From: an uncultured Bacteroidia bacterium
GTDB lineage: Bacteria; Bacteroidota; Bacteroidia; Bacteroidales; F082
Direction of reading: 5' to 3'
Length of the DNA stretch: 64,000 nucleotides
Assembly: GCA_902801625.1 (NCBI GenBank)
Contig: CADCJI010000010.1
Location: 1-64,000 of the forward strand
Positions 32,754 to 41,934 of the stretch are shown here, piece by piece. Each line of letters opens with the position of its first letter. The first letter of the stretch is position 1. Made by a program: the position numbers and the translations under genes. Under the pieces are notes generated by a model. It was not told the origin of the DNA and searched no databases. It was given only the letters and a program-made list of their open reading frames with translations.

Positions 32754-35018
32754 ATGGAAAACCCTGCCGAATTCGACTATATCCTCATCAAAGACGCGAC
32801 CGAGAACAACCTGAAGCATGTCACCGTCAAGATTCCGAAACGGCAAATCACCGTGGTGACGGGCGTGTCGGGGTCGGGAAAGTCATCGTTGGTGCTGGAT
32901 ACCATCGCAGCCAAGTCGCGACGGGAACTCAATGACACTTTCCCTTCCTTTACGCAACAATATTTGCCCAAATACGGTCGTCCGCATGTTGGCGACATCG
33001 AGAATTTGCCCATCGCCATCGTTATTGAGCAAAGGAAGCCCACCTCCAATTCCCGTTCCACAGTAGGCACCTACACGGACATCTACGCCCTGTTGCGTCT
33101 GTTGTTCTCGCGTATCGGGCAACCTTTCGTGGGTTATTCCGACGCCTTCTCGTTCAACCATCCTTCGGGCAGTTGTCCGCGTTGTGCAGGATTGGGCGAA
33201 ATCCGCGAGTTGGACATCCACAAGCTTGTCGACTTCGACAAGTCGCTCAACGATGAGGACACCATCCACTACATCGCCTTCGGCAAAGGTGGCTGGCGCT
33301 GGATCCGTTATGCCCACAGCGGCCTTTTCGACCTCGACAAGAAAATCAAAGACTACTCACCTGAGGAACTTGACTTGTTCCTCAACTCTCCACAAATCAA
33401 GCTGAAAAACCCGCCGTCGAACTGGCCGAAGAGTGCCAAATACGAAGGTCTCATCCCGCGCATGTACCGCAGCATCATCAACTCGGAGGAAGGTCTGCTC
33501 CATGCCGCCGTGCTCAACCCCATGCTCACCATGGGCACCTGTCCCGACTGTGGCGGTACCCGCCTTAACGAGAAGATACGCTCTTGCAAAATCAAGGGTG
33601 TGAACATCGCCGAGGTGACCGCCATGAGCATCGCCGACTGCCGTCAATGGATGGAGACCTTCGACAATCCCCTTGCCGAAGACATCAAGCACGCCACCAT
33701 CGAAAGGCTTGCCGCCTTGGAAGAAATCGGCCTCGGTTACCTAACCCTCGACCGTGCTATCGGCACCCTCTCGGGCGGAGAGGCGCAACGCTGCAAGATC
33801 GCCAAATACATCAACTCTCCCCTTTCTGATGTGATGTATATCCTCGACGAGTCCAGCGTGGGCCTGCACAACCACGACATCCTGCTCATGCAGAAGTCGG
33901 TGCAGAAGCTGAAAAACCACGGCAACACCGTCATCCTTGTGGAGCATCACAAGGATATGATCAAAATCGCCGACCACATCATCGACATGGGTCCTGGCGC
34001 TGGCATGAAAGGCGGTGAAATCGTCTTCGAAGGCAGTTACGACGAATTGTTGCACAGCCAAACCCTGACAGGCCTTTCGCTCAGTGCAACAAGTTCCATA
34101 AAGGAACAAGTGCGCCTTCCCAAGTCGTTTTTCCATTTGGAGAGCGCCACACTGCACAATATCAAAGACTTGAGCGTTGACTTGCCATTGGGCGTGATGT
34201 GCGGCATCGTAGGCGTTGCCGGCTCTGGCAAAAGTTCCCTGATGGAGTGCTTCCGCAAGGCCTATCCTCAGCACGAGGAAATTGTGTACATCAGTCAGAA
34301 AAGCATCGGCATCAGCCTGCGCTCCACTCCTGCCACCTATCTCGAAGTGGCGGACGATATCCGCAAACTCTTCGCCAAAGTGAACAAGACCAAAGCCGAT
34401 TTATTCTCCTTCAATGGAAAGGGCGGCTGTCCCGTCTGCCAAGGTAAAGGCGTCATTGTCAGCGATATGGCCTTCATGGACGCCATCGAGACCACTTGCG
34501 AGGCGTGTGGCGGACTGCGCTATAGCAACGAAGTCTTATCATATAAGGTCAACGGCATGAACATTGCCGAGGTAATGGACTTGACTGCCAACAAAGCCTC
34601 AGAGATGTTTGCAGGCACCGTCATCGCTGAGAAGCTGGAGCCTTTGCGCAAGGTCGGGTTGGGTTATTTGCATCTGAACCAATCGCTTTCGACCTTATCT
34701 GGCGGTGAGTTGCAGCGCATCAAGCTAGCCTCGTATCTACGCGAAGCGGGCAAGATTTTCATCATGGACGAGCCTTCCGACGGTCTCCACCTCAACGACA
34801 TCAAGCGTATTCTCGACCTATTTGACACCATGGTGGAGGCGGGCAACACCATCTTCCTCATCGAGCACAATTTGGAAATGCTGAAGCAGTGCGACTACTT
34901 GATAGAAATCGGTCCCGGTGGCGGTGCCATGGGTGGCAAGGTGCTCTTCACGGGCACGCCCAAACAGATGTTGGATTGTAAAGAGTCAGTCACTGCACCT
35001 TATATGACGACTCTTTAA
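32754..35018 (+). CDS. UvrA-like ABC ATPase, short paralogue (754 aa)
   Basis: Two ABC domains of the UvrA type: Walker A GVSGSGKSS with signature TLSGGEAQRCKIA and DESSVGLH, then GVAGSGKSS with TLSGGELQRIKLA and MDEPSDGLH. Four zinc-binding CxxC pairs are seen (CPRC, CPDC, CPVC, CEAC). At 754 residues it lacks about 190 residues of housekeeping UvrA (about 940), as in the UvrA2 group linked to resistance to DNA-binding drugs. A DNA-damage-recognition or self-protection role is likely. No uvrB or uvrC gene is nearby. Confidence 0.88.
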   Translation: MENPAEFDYILIKDATENNLKHVTVKIPKRQITVVTGVSGSGKSSLVLDTIAAKSRRELNDTFPSFTQQYLPKYGRPHVGDIENLPIAIVIEQRKPTSNSRSTVGTYTDIYALLRLLFSRIGQPFVGYSDAFSFNHPSGSCPRCAGLGEIRELDIHKLVDFDKSLNDEDTIHYIAFGKGGWRWIRYAHSGLFDLDKKIKDYSPEELDLFLNSPQIKLKNPPSNWPKSAKYEGLIPRMYRSIINSEEGLLHAAVLNPMLTMGTCPDCGGTRLNEKIRSCKIKGVNIAEVTAMSIADCRQWMETFDNPLAEDIKHATIERLAALEEIGLGYLTLDRAIGTLSGGEAQRCKIAKYINSPLSDVMYILDESSVGLHNHDILLMQKSVQKLKNHGNTVILVEHHKDMIKIADHIIDMGPGAGMKGGEIVFEGSYDELLHSQTLTGLSLSATSSIKEQVRLPKSFFHLESATLHNIKDLSVDLPLGVMCGIVGVAGSGKSSLMECFRKAYPQHEEIVYISQKSIGISLRSTPATYLEVADDIRKLFAKVNKTKADLFSFNGKGGCPVCQGKGVIVSDMAFMDAIETTCEACGGLRYSNEVLSYKVNGMNIAEVMDLTANKASEMFAGTVIAEKLEPLRKVGLGYLHLNQSLSTLSGGELQRIKLASYLREAGKIFIMDEPSDGLHLNDIKRILDLFDTMVEAGNTIFLIEHNLEMLKQCDYLIEIGPGGGAMGGKVLFTGTPKQMLDCKESVTAPYMTTL

Positions 35019-35132
35019 GCCATAGATCCCATGCCTTTACCCACGTGCCCCCACTGGGATGACATGCCTGTTGAGGCCTGCAAAAACAACTTTTTTTCTC
35101 CAAAACAGCAACCATAGTATTCCAAAAAAGTG

Positions 35133-35140
35133 TATTTTTG
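35133..35140 (+). promoter_or_regulatory. -7 box of the 35176-39116 gene run
   Basis: TATTTTTG followed by CATC, 35 bp before the start codon. No clear -33. Confidence 0.6.
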
Positions 35141-35175
35141 CATCTTTCAACATTTTGCAAACTTATTTTACACCC

Positions 35176-35670
35176 ATGAAAAACATTTTCAAGCGCGGAT
35201 TGCTGCTTTTAGTTTTCACTATAGGACTGACATTCCACCTCGAAGCGCAATCCACCCAGATGACCATCCATTTGAACGATGGCACCGAACGCACCTATTT
35301 TATGAATGAGAGTGACCGAGTCTATTTTGAAGACAATGAGACACTTGTCGTCGAAATTGCCGTCTATGGCAAAGATGTCCGTTCAGACCGTTTTAACCTT
35401 GTCGATATCCGCAAAATCACATGCCAGGAAACGGAAGGTGTTACAGAAACATCGAACGCTTCTGTATTCCTCTCCCCCAACCCTACTCATGATGCTTTTA
35501 TGCTCCATAACCTCAATGGCAAGCAATCTGTCAACATCTATGCCTTAGATGGACGATTGGTAAAATCGGCAGAAGTATCTGAAAACCAACTCATCGACAT
35601 CTCCGATTTTCCTATTGGGCTATATTTGGTCAAAACCGAGTCGCAAACCCTTAAAATGATCAAGCTATGA
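35176..35670 (+). CDS. small secreted protein with T9SS sorting domain (164 aa)
   Basis: The start at 35176 gives a signal peptide (MKNIFKRGLLLLVFTIGLTF...). A short beta domain follows (MTIHLNDGTERTYFMNESDRVYFED), a pattern common at the N-terminus of Bacteroidota surface proteins. The rest is a type A sorting domain (VFLSPNPTHDAFMLHNL, NIYALDGRLVKS, GLYLVKTESQTLKMIKL). The protein is therefore little more than a module plus an export signal. It overlaps the next gene by 4 bp, and that gene starts with a similar short beta domain, so the two are coupled and probably work together. Confidence 0.82.
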   Translation: MKNIFKRGLLLLVFTIGLTFHLEAQSTQMTIHLNDGTERTYFMNESDRVYFEDNETLVVEIAVYGKDVRSDRFNLVDIRKITCQETEGVTETSNASVFLSPNPTHDAFMLHNLNGKQSVNIYALDGRLVKSAEVSENQLIDISDFPIGLYLVKTESQTLKMIKL

Positions 35671-38078
35671 GAAAGACCTTATTTATTATGGCCTTCCTAC
35701 TTGGTTGTATAGGCCTCAATGCGCAGAACTACCACATGAAAGTCTTCAATACAGCCTTCATGCTTTATGATAAGGATGTGAGCACTATTGAAGGATTTCG
35801 TTTTAATGGCGAGCACATGTTCATTAACGACAATGACGGAGGTAGAACACTGAATATCAGGGATATTGACAGCATCATTTTTAGGCAAGAGTTACCACAC
35901 ACGGGCGACACGGTTTACATCACCTACAACGGCAATTCCGTCTCGGTCGACAATCCTTTTTCCGATGTCGGTGTGTATATTAATGTAAATGGAACTAATG
36001 TCGATGTACAATCCTATAGAGAAGATGTACCGTATGTCGTTTCAGGGTATTCTGAAAACGGGCGATTAGTCTATTTTAGTGCAGCTCCTTTCCATCTCAT
36101 TCTTGACAATTTGACACTATCCAACTCTTCCTCTGCAGTTATTGGCATGGGCATCATTGTCCCCGTAACACTTTCGCTCAGAGGTACTTCAACACTTGCC
36201 GACGGAGCTAACGGTAGTCAAACGGCAGCAGTGGATATTCCTGGCGACCTCACCATAAATGGTCCCGGAACCCTTCAAATCACAGGCAATGCAAAACACG
36301 GCTTAAATGTCGACGGATCACTTACCGTCAACTCTGGCACTATTCGCATCCTTGACACCGACAGTGACGGCATCCACGGCAGTAGTGACCTAATTTGGAA
36401 TGGCGGCACACTCGACATCGTTTCGGCTGGTTCCGACGGCCTCGACTTCTCGGGCACCGTCACCATCAACGACGGCATCCTCACCATCCACACAACTGCG
36501 GAAAGCCAAAGATGCATAAAGGTAACCAATGCCTTCTCCATGATGGGTGGTATACTCCATCTCTATGTCTCAGGTAACGACTGTAAGGGCATCAAGGGTG
36601 ACGCGGATATTCTGCTTAATGACGGCTTCATCACTATTGACGTGGCCGGCGCAGGGTCCCATGGCATCTCATCCGACACCGATGTCAGCATTGGTGACAA
36701 TGCCGACATCACCATTGTTTCCTCATCCGAGGACGGCAAATGCATTAAGAGCGACGGCACTATCCACATCAACGGGGGCTCTTTGGATCTCACCCATTCA
36801 GGAGACATCTCAAAGGGAATCACGGCCACGGGCGATATCACTATCACGGACGGCAGCATCGGCATCACCGCCTCGGGAAGCACGGTTCTGGAAAATGTCA
36901 ATGGACAAAATGTGCCTGCATACTGCACCGCCATCAAGAGCGATGCCGACATCAACATCTCGAGTGGCATCTTCAACATCTCGCTGCCCACCAACAACCA
37001 CGGCGGCAAGGCCATCAGCGCTGACGGCAACCTGACCATCAGCGGCGGCGACTTCACCATCAACACCCAAGGCAACGGTGCCTCCTACACCGTGAGCGGC
37101 AACACGAAAGATGCTTATACCTCATCGTGTCTGAAATGCGACGGCAACATGCAAATCTTGGCCGGCAATCTCGCCCTCAGCAGCTCTGGCACAGGCGGCA
37201 AAGGCATCAATGTCGGTGGTACTTTGGTCATTGGACAGGAAGGTGCCAACAATGATGACCTCAATCTCAATGTCACCACTTCTGGAGAGCGCATCACCGT
37301 CACTTCGGGCGGCGGCGGTCCCTGGGGTGGTGGCGACTATGCCAACCCGAAAGGCGTCAAAGCACAAGGCAACCTGACCATCAACAGCGGCAACATCACC
37401 GTGCATTGCACCCAGACGCAAAACGAAGGTGGCGAATGTATCGAAAGCAAGGCCACGCTGACCATCAATGGTGGCAACATCGAGGCTTATTCCGTGAAGG
37501 ACGATGCTGTGAACGCGGCCCAAAATCTCACTATCAACGGAGGCATCTACTACGCCCACAGCGATGCCAACGATGGCACCGACTCGAACAGCACCATGGT
37601 CATTAACGGCGGCCTCAACATCTCCAATGGTGCCCGCCAACCTGAGGAAGGTTTTGACTGCGACAACAATCAGTTCAGAATTACCGGCAGCACTTCCATC
37701 GGCACAGGAGGTGGCACTAGTAATCCCACACAAAATGTCTGCACACAACCTTCTTTGAAAATCAACACGCAAGCTGGTTATGCCATTCAAATCCTCAAGT
37801 CGGACGGCACGGTCATCTGCACCTATCAATGCCCTCAGTTTACTGGAGGTGGAGGCGGTGGTTGGCCCGGTGGTGGCAACAGCATGGTCATGCTTTTCAC
37901 CGACCCACAGCTCCAAACAGGTCAAAGCTACACCGTGAAATACAACGGCACCATCAGTGGCGGCACCAACTGGAATGGTTATTACACGGGTAATGTCACC
38001 TACTCGGGAGGACAAAGCACCACGGTCAACGTCAACTCAATGGTCACCACGGTGAGTGCAGGAGGTGGAGGATGGTAA
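35667..38078 (+). CDS. secreted carbohydrate-binding beta-helix protein, Cthe_2159-like (803 aa)
   Basis: A signal peptide (MRKTLFIMAFLLGCIGLNAQ) is followed by a short beta domain ending IRDIDSIIF and then by many repeats of the form 'DGSLTVNSGTI / GDLTINGPGTL / KGIKGDADILLNDGFI'. These are right-handed beta-helix coils typical of the Cthe_2159 (DUF4353) carbohydrate-binding family. The C-terminus has glycine-rich GGGGGGWPGGG and a final beta domain. No T9SS sorting domain is present, unlike its small upstream partner. A role in binding acidic polysaccharide at the cell surface is likely from the family. Confidence 0.82.
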   Translation: MRKTLFIMAFLLGCIGLNAQNYHMKVFNTAFMLYDKDVSTIEGFRFNGEHMFINDNDGGRTLNIRDIDSIIFRQELPHTGDTVYITYNGNSVSVDNPFSDVGVYINVNGTNVDVQSYREDVPYVVSGYSENGRLVYFSAAPFHLILDNLTLSNSSSAVIGMGIIVPVTLSLRGTSTLADGANGSQTAAVDIPGDLTINGPGTLQITGNAKHGLNVDGSLTVNSGTIRILDTDSDGIHGSSDLIWNGGTLDIVSAGSDGLDFSGTVTINDGILTIHTTAESQRCIKVTNAFSMMGGILHLYVSGNDCKGIKGDADILLNDGFITIDVAGAGSHGISSDTDVSIGDNADITIVSSSEDGKCIKSDGTIHINGGSLDLTHSGDISKGITATGDITITDGSIGITASGSTVLENVNGQNVPAYCTAIKSDADINISSGIFNISLPTNNHGGKAISADGNLTISGGDFTINTQGNGASYTVSGNTKDAYTSSCLKCDGNMQILAGNLALSSSGTGGKGINVGGTLVIGQEGANNDDLNLNVTTSGERITVTSGGGGPWGGGDYANPKGVKAQGNLTINSGNITVHCTQTQNEGGECIESKATLTINGGNIEAYSVKDDAVNAAQNLTINGGIYYAHSDANDGTDSNSTMVINGGLNISNGARQPEEGFDCDNNQFRITGSTSIGTGGGTSNPTQNVCTQPSLKINTQAGYAIQILKSDGTVICTYQCPQFTGGGGGGWPGGGNSMVMLFTDPQLQTGQSYTVKYNGTISGGTNWNGYYTGNVTYSGGQSTTVNVNSMVTTVSAGGGGW

Positions 38079-38701
38079 ATCCCACTATCATAGCATACAT
38101 CAAGCAGGAAATCCTCCCCCGCTACGAGAATTTCGATGCCGCCCATCAGCGCAACCATGCCGATGAGGTGATCGAAAGAAGTTTGGCCTTAGCCAAACAT
38201 TATGATGTGGACGAGAACATGGTCTACGCCATTGCTGCGTACCATGACACTGGGCTTTGTGAAGGCCGCGACACCCATCATCTCGTTTCGGGACACATTA
38301 TCCGCGAGGACAGAAAGTTAAAAGATTGGTTCAGTGAAAACCAAATCGAAATCATGGCACAAGCCGCAGAAGACCACCGTGCCTCGTCAGGGCACGAGCC
38401 ACGCAGCATCTACGGCAAAATCGTGGCCGAAGCCGACCGCCTCATCTCACCCGAAAAGGTCATCCGACGCACCATTCAATTCACCCAAGACCACTTCCCC
38501 GACTACGATAAGGAACAACAATACCAGCGCTTTCGAGAACATCTGTTGGAAAAATACTCCGACACGGGATATCTTCGCCTTTGGATACCCGAATCGGACA
38601 ATGCCACACGATTGGAGGAATTGAGAATCATAATTCGTGACGAAGAAAAGATGCGCAAGGCTTTTGATCAAACCTTTGAGAAAATCAAGACCAATGAATG
38701 A
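38072..38701 (+). CDS. HD-domain phosphohydrolase (209 aa)
   Basis: A small HD-superfamily protein: HQRNHADEVIERSLALA carries the first His, AIAAYHDTG the HD pair, and EDHRASSG and ADRL complete the metal site. The family hydrolyses phosphate esters of nucleotides or similar substrates; the substrate cannot be told here. The start overlaps the previous stop by 7 bp and the gene overlaps the Fur gene by 8 bp, so it sits inside a coupled run of genes. Confidence 0.82.
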   Translation: MVNPTIIAYIKQEILPRYENFDAAHQRNHADEVIERSLALAKHYDVDENMVYAIAAYHDTGLCEGRDTHHLVSGHIIREDRKLKDWFSENQIEIMAQAAEDHRASSGHEPRSIYGKIVAEADRLISPEKVIRRTIQFTQDHFPDYDKEQQYQRFREHLLEKYSDTGYLRLWIPESDNATRLEELRIIIRDEEKMRKAFDQTFEKIKTNE

Positions 38702-39116
38702 ATCCGACCTTACCTTTTTGATGAAAGAACACGGCATCAAGCCTACCTCCAATCGTATCATCGTGGCCAAGGCCTTGTCCGAGGGAAACCGTCCCCTATC
38801 AATGACCGAGTTGGAAGACCGCATCGGTAGCATCGACAAATCGGGCATCTTCCGTGCTTTGACACTCTTCAAAGAACAGCACCTCGTACATGTGCTTGAA
38901 GACGGTGATGGCGTGCGCTATGAACTCTGCCACAGCCACGACCACGCTGTCGACAACGACATGCATATTCACTTCCACTGCGAACATTGCGGAGAGACCA
39001 TTTGTCTTGAAGACCTTGCCATTCCTGAGGTTCAGTTGCCCGAAGGATTTCTGATACAAAGTGCCAATTTTGTGCTCAAAGGCATTTGCCCAAAATGCCA
39101 AAAGTACCCTAGTTAA
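38694..39116 (+). CDS. Fur family metal-responsive repressor (140 aa)
   Basis: The winged-helix N-terminus (GIKPTSNRIIVAKALSEG..., MTELEDRIGSIDKSGIFRAL) is followed by the metal-binding dimerisation domain with HIHFHCEHCGE and a C-terminal CPKC pair forming a structural zinc site. The family includes Fur, Zur and PerR, and this one cannot be assigned by sequence alone. The start at 38694 gives the normal family length. It is translationally coupled to the HD protein. Confidence 0.88.
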   Translation: MNESDLTFLMKEHGIKPTSNRIIVAKALSEGNRPLSMTELEDRIGSIDKSGIFRALTLFKEQHLVHVLEDGDGVRYELCHSHDHAVDNDMHIHFHCEHCGETICLEDLAIPEVQLPEGFLIQSANFVLKGICPKCQKYPS

Positions 39117-39160
39117 ATGCATTTTTCCACTTCAAATACACTCTGAATCTAGATATTTTG

Positions 39161-39168
39161 TATTTTTG
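39161..39168 (+). promoter_or_regulatory. -7 box of the 39193 gene
   Basis: TATTTTTG followed by CGTC, 24 bp before the start. Confidence 0.65.
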
Positions 39169-39192
39169 CGTCAAATTTCAAAACCTTTCAAT

Positions 39193-40059
39193 ATGAAAAA
39201 AGCACTATTATCCTTCATGATTCTTTGTTTCTGCGGCCTCGTTACGGCTCAAGAAATGAACAAAAATGAATTCAAGATGGCTTTGGGCGACACCGTCGTT
39301 TGGAGGCCTTTCGACAACTGTGACAACAACGGCTACGAAATCAATGGACCCAAAATCATTAGTTTCAAGACTGTCAAGTTTGGCGACTGCATTCAGGTCA
39401 TCGCAAAAAGAATAGGTAAAAGCAGCATCATTGCCACCTGCAACGACAGCGATGCCCAAGCCGTGGCCAGATTCACCGTTTTTGATCCGAATGATGTCCC
39501 TGCTGTGGTTGAAATACCCGAGAAACCTGCCACGCTGACTTTCACAGGTACCTATAAGTTCAACCCGCCCACCGATAATTTCTTCATCACCATCAATGAC
39601 TTGGGTACCAAGCGCAACGAGACCTATATGAGACATGGTGACAACGAAGCCTACAATGATGGCCTGGGCATCGACCGTTTCTGGAACATCAAGACAGGTA
39701 AGAACTGGTACTATCGTCCCGATGCACAAGGCTGGACCGACGATGTCGACTGGGAGTTTGAGGCTTTCGGTGAAAGCTTCCCCATCATCAACTCCTTCGC
39801 TACCGAGGTGGAAAAGAACAACCTTTCCAACTATTATGTCGGCATGGAAAAAGTGCTTGACATCAACTGCTGGCACTTCTTCGTCGACTTTGAAGACAAC
39901 TTGGTCATCCAATACTGGGTCGACCCCAGCAACGGCTGCACACTGAAACGTCAAATGAACGCTGACCCTGCAAAAGTGGTCACCGTCTACGACCTCAAGT
40001 ACACGAAACTGCATTTCGGTCCCAGCTTCAAGAAGGGACTGCATGACACGAGAAGATAA
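39193..40059 (+). CDS. secreted protein of unknown function (288 aa)
   Basis: A signal peptide (MKKALLSFMILCFCGLVTAQ) precedes an N-terminal Ig-like domain (ALGDTVVWRPFDNCD..., KSSIIATCNDSDAQAVARF) and a C-terminal beta-rich domain with many aromatic residues (DRFWNIKTGKNWYYRPDAQGW, VLDINCWHFFVDFED, VIQYWVDPSNGCTLKRQM). The second domain resembles a lipocalin-like or LolA-like fold reading only in general pattern. No lipobox or sorting domain is present, so a periplasmic location is likely. Function unknown. Confidence 0.7.
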   Translation: MKKALLSFMILCFCGLVTAQEMNKNEFKMALGDTVVWRPFDNCDNNGYEINGPKIISFKTVKFGDCIQVIAKRIGKSSIIATCNDSDAQAVARFTVFDPNDVPAVVEIPEKPATLTFTGTYKFNPPTDNFFITINDLGTKRNETYMRHGDNEAYNDGLGIDRFWNIKTGKNWYYRPDAQGWTDDVDWEFEAFGESFPIINSFATEVEKNNLSNYYVGMEKVLDINCWHFFVDFEDNLVIQYWVDPSNGCTLKRQMNADPAKVVTVYDLKYTKLHFGPSFKKGLHDTRR

Positions 40060-40098
40060 ATTTTGAATCTTTAAATATTAAATCTTAAATACCATACA

Positions 40099-41214
40099 AT
40101 GGAAAACATCGAATTAAAGAAAACCCCTTACAACCAGATCCATCACGACCTAGGCGCCAAGATGGCTGAATTTGCCGGTTACGACATGCCGATTCAATAC
40201 ACTGGTCTTGTTGAAGAACACAACAATGTCCGCAACAATGTCGGCGTGTTCGATGTGAGCCACATGGGCGAGTTCCGCGCCAAAGGCCCCATGGCTAAGC
40301 AGTTCATGCAGTACTGCACTGTCAACGACGTTGCCGCTTTGAGCGACGGCAAGGTGCAATACACCTGCTTGCCAAACGGCAAGGGTGGTATCGTAGACGA
40401 CATGCTTGTCTATCGCATCGCCGACGACCACTACTTCATGGTGCCCAACGCTGCCAACATCGACAAAGACTGGGCTTGGATGAGCCAGATTGCCGAGAAG
40501 TTTGGCATGACCCTTGGTGAAGACTTCAAGAACGAGAGCGAAGAATGGGCTCAGTTGGCCGTGCAAGGCCCCAACGCCTTGAAAGCCATGCAGAAGCTCA
40601 CTAAAGCCAATGTGGTGGATATGGAGTATTATACCTTCCAAATCATTAACTTCGCTGGTGTCGACAACATCATCTTCTCGACCACAGGTTACACTGGTTC
40701 AGGCGGCTGCGAGATCTACATCCCCGTCGCCCACGCCAAGGAAGTTTGGGACGCTGTCTTTGAGGCTGGCAAGGAGTTCGGCATCATGCCCGCAGGTCTG
40801 GGCTGCCGCGACACCCTGCGTCTGGAAAAGGGCTTCTGCCTCTACGGTCACGAAATCGACGATACCATCAGCCCCATCGAGGCTGGTCTCGGCTGGATCA
40901 CCAAGTTCGTGGATGGCAACGACTTCCTCAACCGCGAAATCTTCGCCGCCCAGAAGGCCAATGGCGTGAGCCAGAAGATTGTCGGCTTCGAAATGATTGA
41001 CCGCGGTATACCGCGTAACGGCTATGAGGTTTGCGATGCCGAAGGCAACTGCATCGGTATGGTACGCTCAGGTAGCCCGTCACCTTCGACTGGCAAGAAC
41101 ATTGGCACCGCTTTGGTAAAGAAGGCCTTCAGCAAGAAGGACACCGAAATCTTCATCAAGATCCGCAACAAGCTCATAAAGGCTGTGGTGGTGAAGATGC
41201 CATTCCTTCCATAA
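40099..41214 (+). CDS. gcvT: aminomethyltransferase, glycine cleavage system T protein (371 aa)
   Basis: Transfers the aminomethyl carbon from lipoyl H-protein to tetrahydrofolate and releases ammonia, in the cytoplasm. Visible are HHDLGAKMAEFAGYDMPIQY, the VGVFDVSHMGEF motif with the catalytic Asp region, GYTGSGGCEIY, GLGCRDTLRLEKGFCLYG and the C-terminal beta-barrel. Length and start are normal. The other glycine cleavage genes are not in the window, but folD, another one-carbon folate gene, is 4 kb downstream. Confidence 0.95.
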   Translation: MENIELKKTPYNQIHHDLGAKMAEFAGYDMPIQYTGLVEEHNNVRNNVGVFDVSHMGEFRAKGPMAKQFMQYCTVNDVAALSDGKVQYTCLPNGKGGIVDDMLVYRIADDHYFMVPNAANIDKDWAWMSQIAEKFGMTLGEDFKNESEEWAQLAVQGPNALKAMQKLTKANVVDMEYYTFQIINFAGVDNIIFSTTGYTGSGGCEIYIPVAHAKEVWDAVFEAGKEFGIMPAGLGCRDTLRLEKGFCLYGHEIDDTISPIEAGLGWITKFVDGNDFLNREIFAAQKANGVSQKIVGFEMIDRGIPRNGYEVCDAEGNCIGMVRSGSPSPSTGKNIGTALVKKAFSKKDTEIFIKIRNKLIKAVVVKMPFLP

Positions 41215-41233
41215 GAATTGGAAGAAAAAAGCT

Positions 41234-41272
41234 TCAAGCCGTTTTCGATTTTCGGAGACGGCTTGTTTTTTG
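41234..41272 (+). terminator. terminator of gcvT
   Basis: CAAGCCGTTTTC pairs with CGGAGACGGCTTG apart from minor mismatches, followed by seven T. Confidence 0.82.
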
Positions 41273-41292
41273 GCAAGATTTTTGTAGTTTTG
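41263..41292 (+). promoter_or_regulatory. promoter of the 41343 lipoprotein gene
   Basis: TTG (41263-41265) inside the terminator 3' arm, 19 bp, then TAGTTTTG (41285-41292). Confidence 0.6.
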
Positions 41293-41342
41293 CAGTGTTA
41301 AAATGAAAGAAATTGAAGTTTAATAATTAAATATCTAACACA

Positions 41343-41873
41343 ATGAAAAAGTTAAGTGTAATCTGCATGACGATTTTGGCCATCACTTTATTAGCATCCT
41401 GCCGTGGTCCACAAGGGCCCGCTGGACACGATGGCAACGCAAATGTAGCTTCGTCAACTATCACAATTTATCCCAACAATTGGGAATGGGTAAACGACTG
41501 CCAATGGATGGTAGAAATTGACTATCCTGCCATCACCGACAATGTGTATAACCATGGCGCAGTGCTTGTTTATATGGATGTTGAAGGAGCTTGGTCGCAA
41601 GTGCCGCTGACCTATTATTATCAAGATTTGATCACCTACGACAACGGCACCCAAGAAGTCATCAACTGCGCAGCTTCCATTGAGGTGGCCACCTTGAGCG
41701 ACGGTGGAGTACGCCTCTTCTGGACGGAAAGCGATTTCTATGATGGCATGCGTCCTGACACCCACGATTTCAAGATTGTGGCCATCGAAGCTAATGTATA
41801 CAGAGACCGCAGCGATGTCGACTTCAGCAGCTACGAAGCTGTGAAGAAAGCCTTCCAACTGGCTGATGATTGA
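41343..41873 (+). CDS. lipoprotein of unknown function (176 aa)
   Basis: The signal peptide ends in a lipobox (LLASC), followed by a short collagen-like GPQGPAGHDG linker. The mature part is beta-rich (STITIYPNNWEWVNDCQW, GAVLVYMDVEGAWSQVPLTYYY) and ends in a helical tail. Collagen-like linkers of this sort are frequent in Bacteroidota lipoproteins of unknown role. It converges on the antiporter gene, with a REP-like palindrome in the 61-bp gap. Confidence 0.75.
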   Translation: MKKLSVICMTILAITLLASCRGPQGPAGHDGNANVASSTITIYPNNWEWVNDCQWMVEIDYPAITDNVYNHGAVLVYMDVEGAWSQVPLTYYYQDLITYDNGTQEVINCAASIEVATLSDGGVRLFWTESDFYDGMRPDTHDFKIVAIEANVYRDRSDVDFSSYEAVKKAFQLADD

Positions 41874-41901
41874 TTGAGAATAATTTGATAGGAAAATTCA
41901 G

Positions 41902-41928
41902 GTAGAGACGTGCCATGGCGCGTCTCTA
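41902..41928. repeat. REP-like palindrome, copy 4
   Basis: GTAGAGACG-TGCCATGGCG-CGTCTCTA, same core as copy 1. It stands between convergent genes and is followed by a T-rich stretch, so it may also end transcription. Confidence 0.85.
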
Positions 41929-41934
41929 TTGTTT

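Noticed and set aside
37122-38015. 297-codon minus-strand frame opposite the beta-helix gene
   Set aside because: It arises from the repetitive codons of the beta-helix protein and has no start signal or domain.
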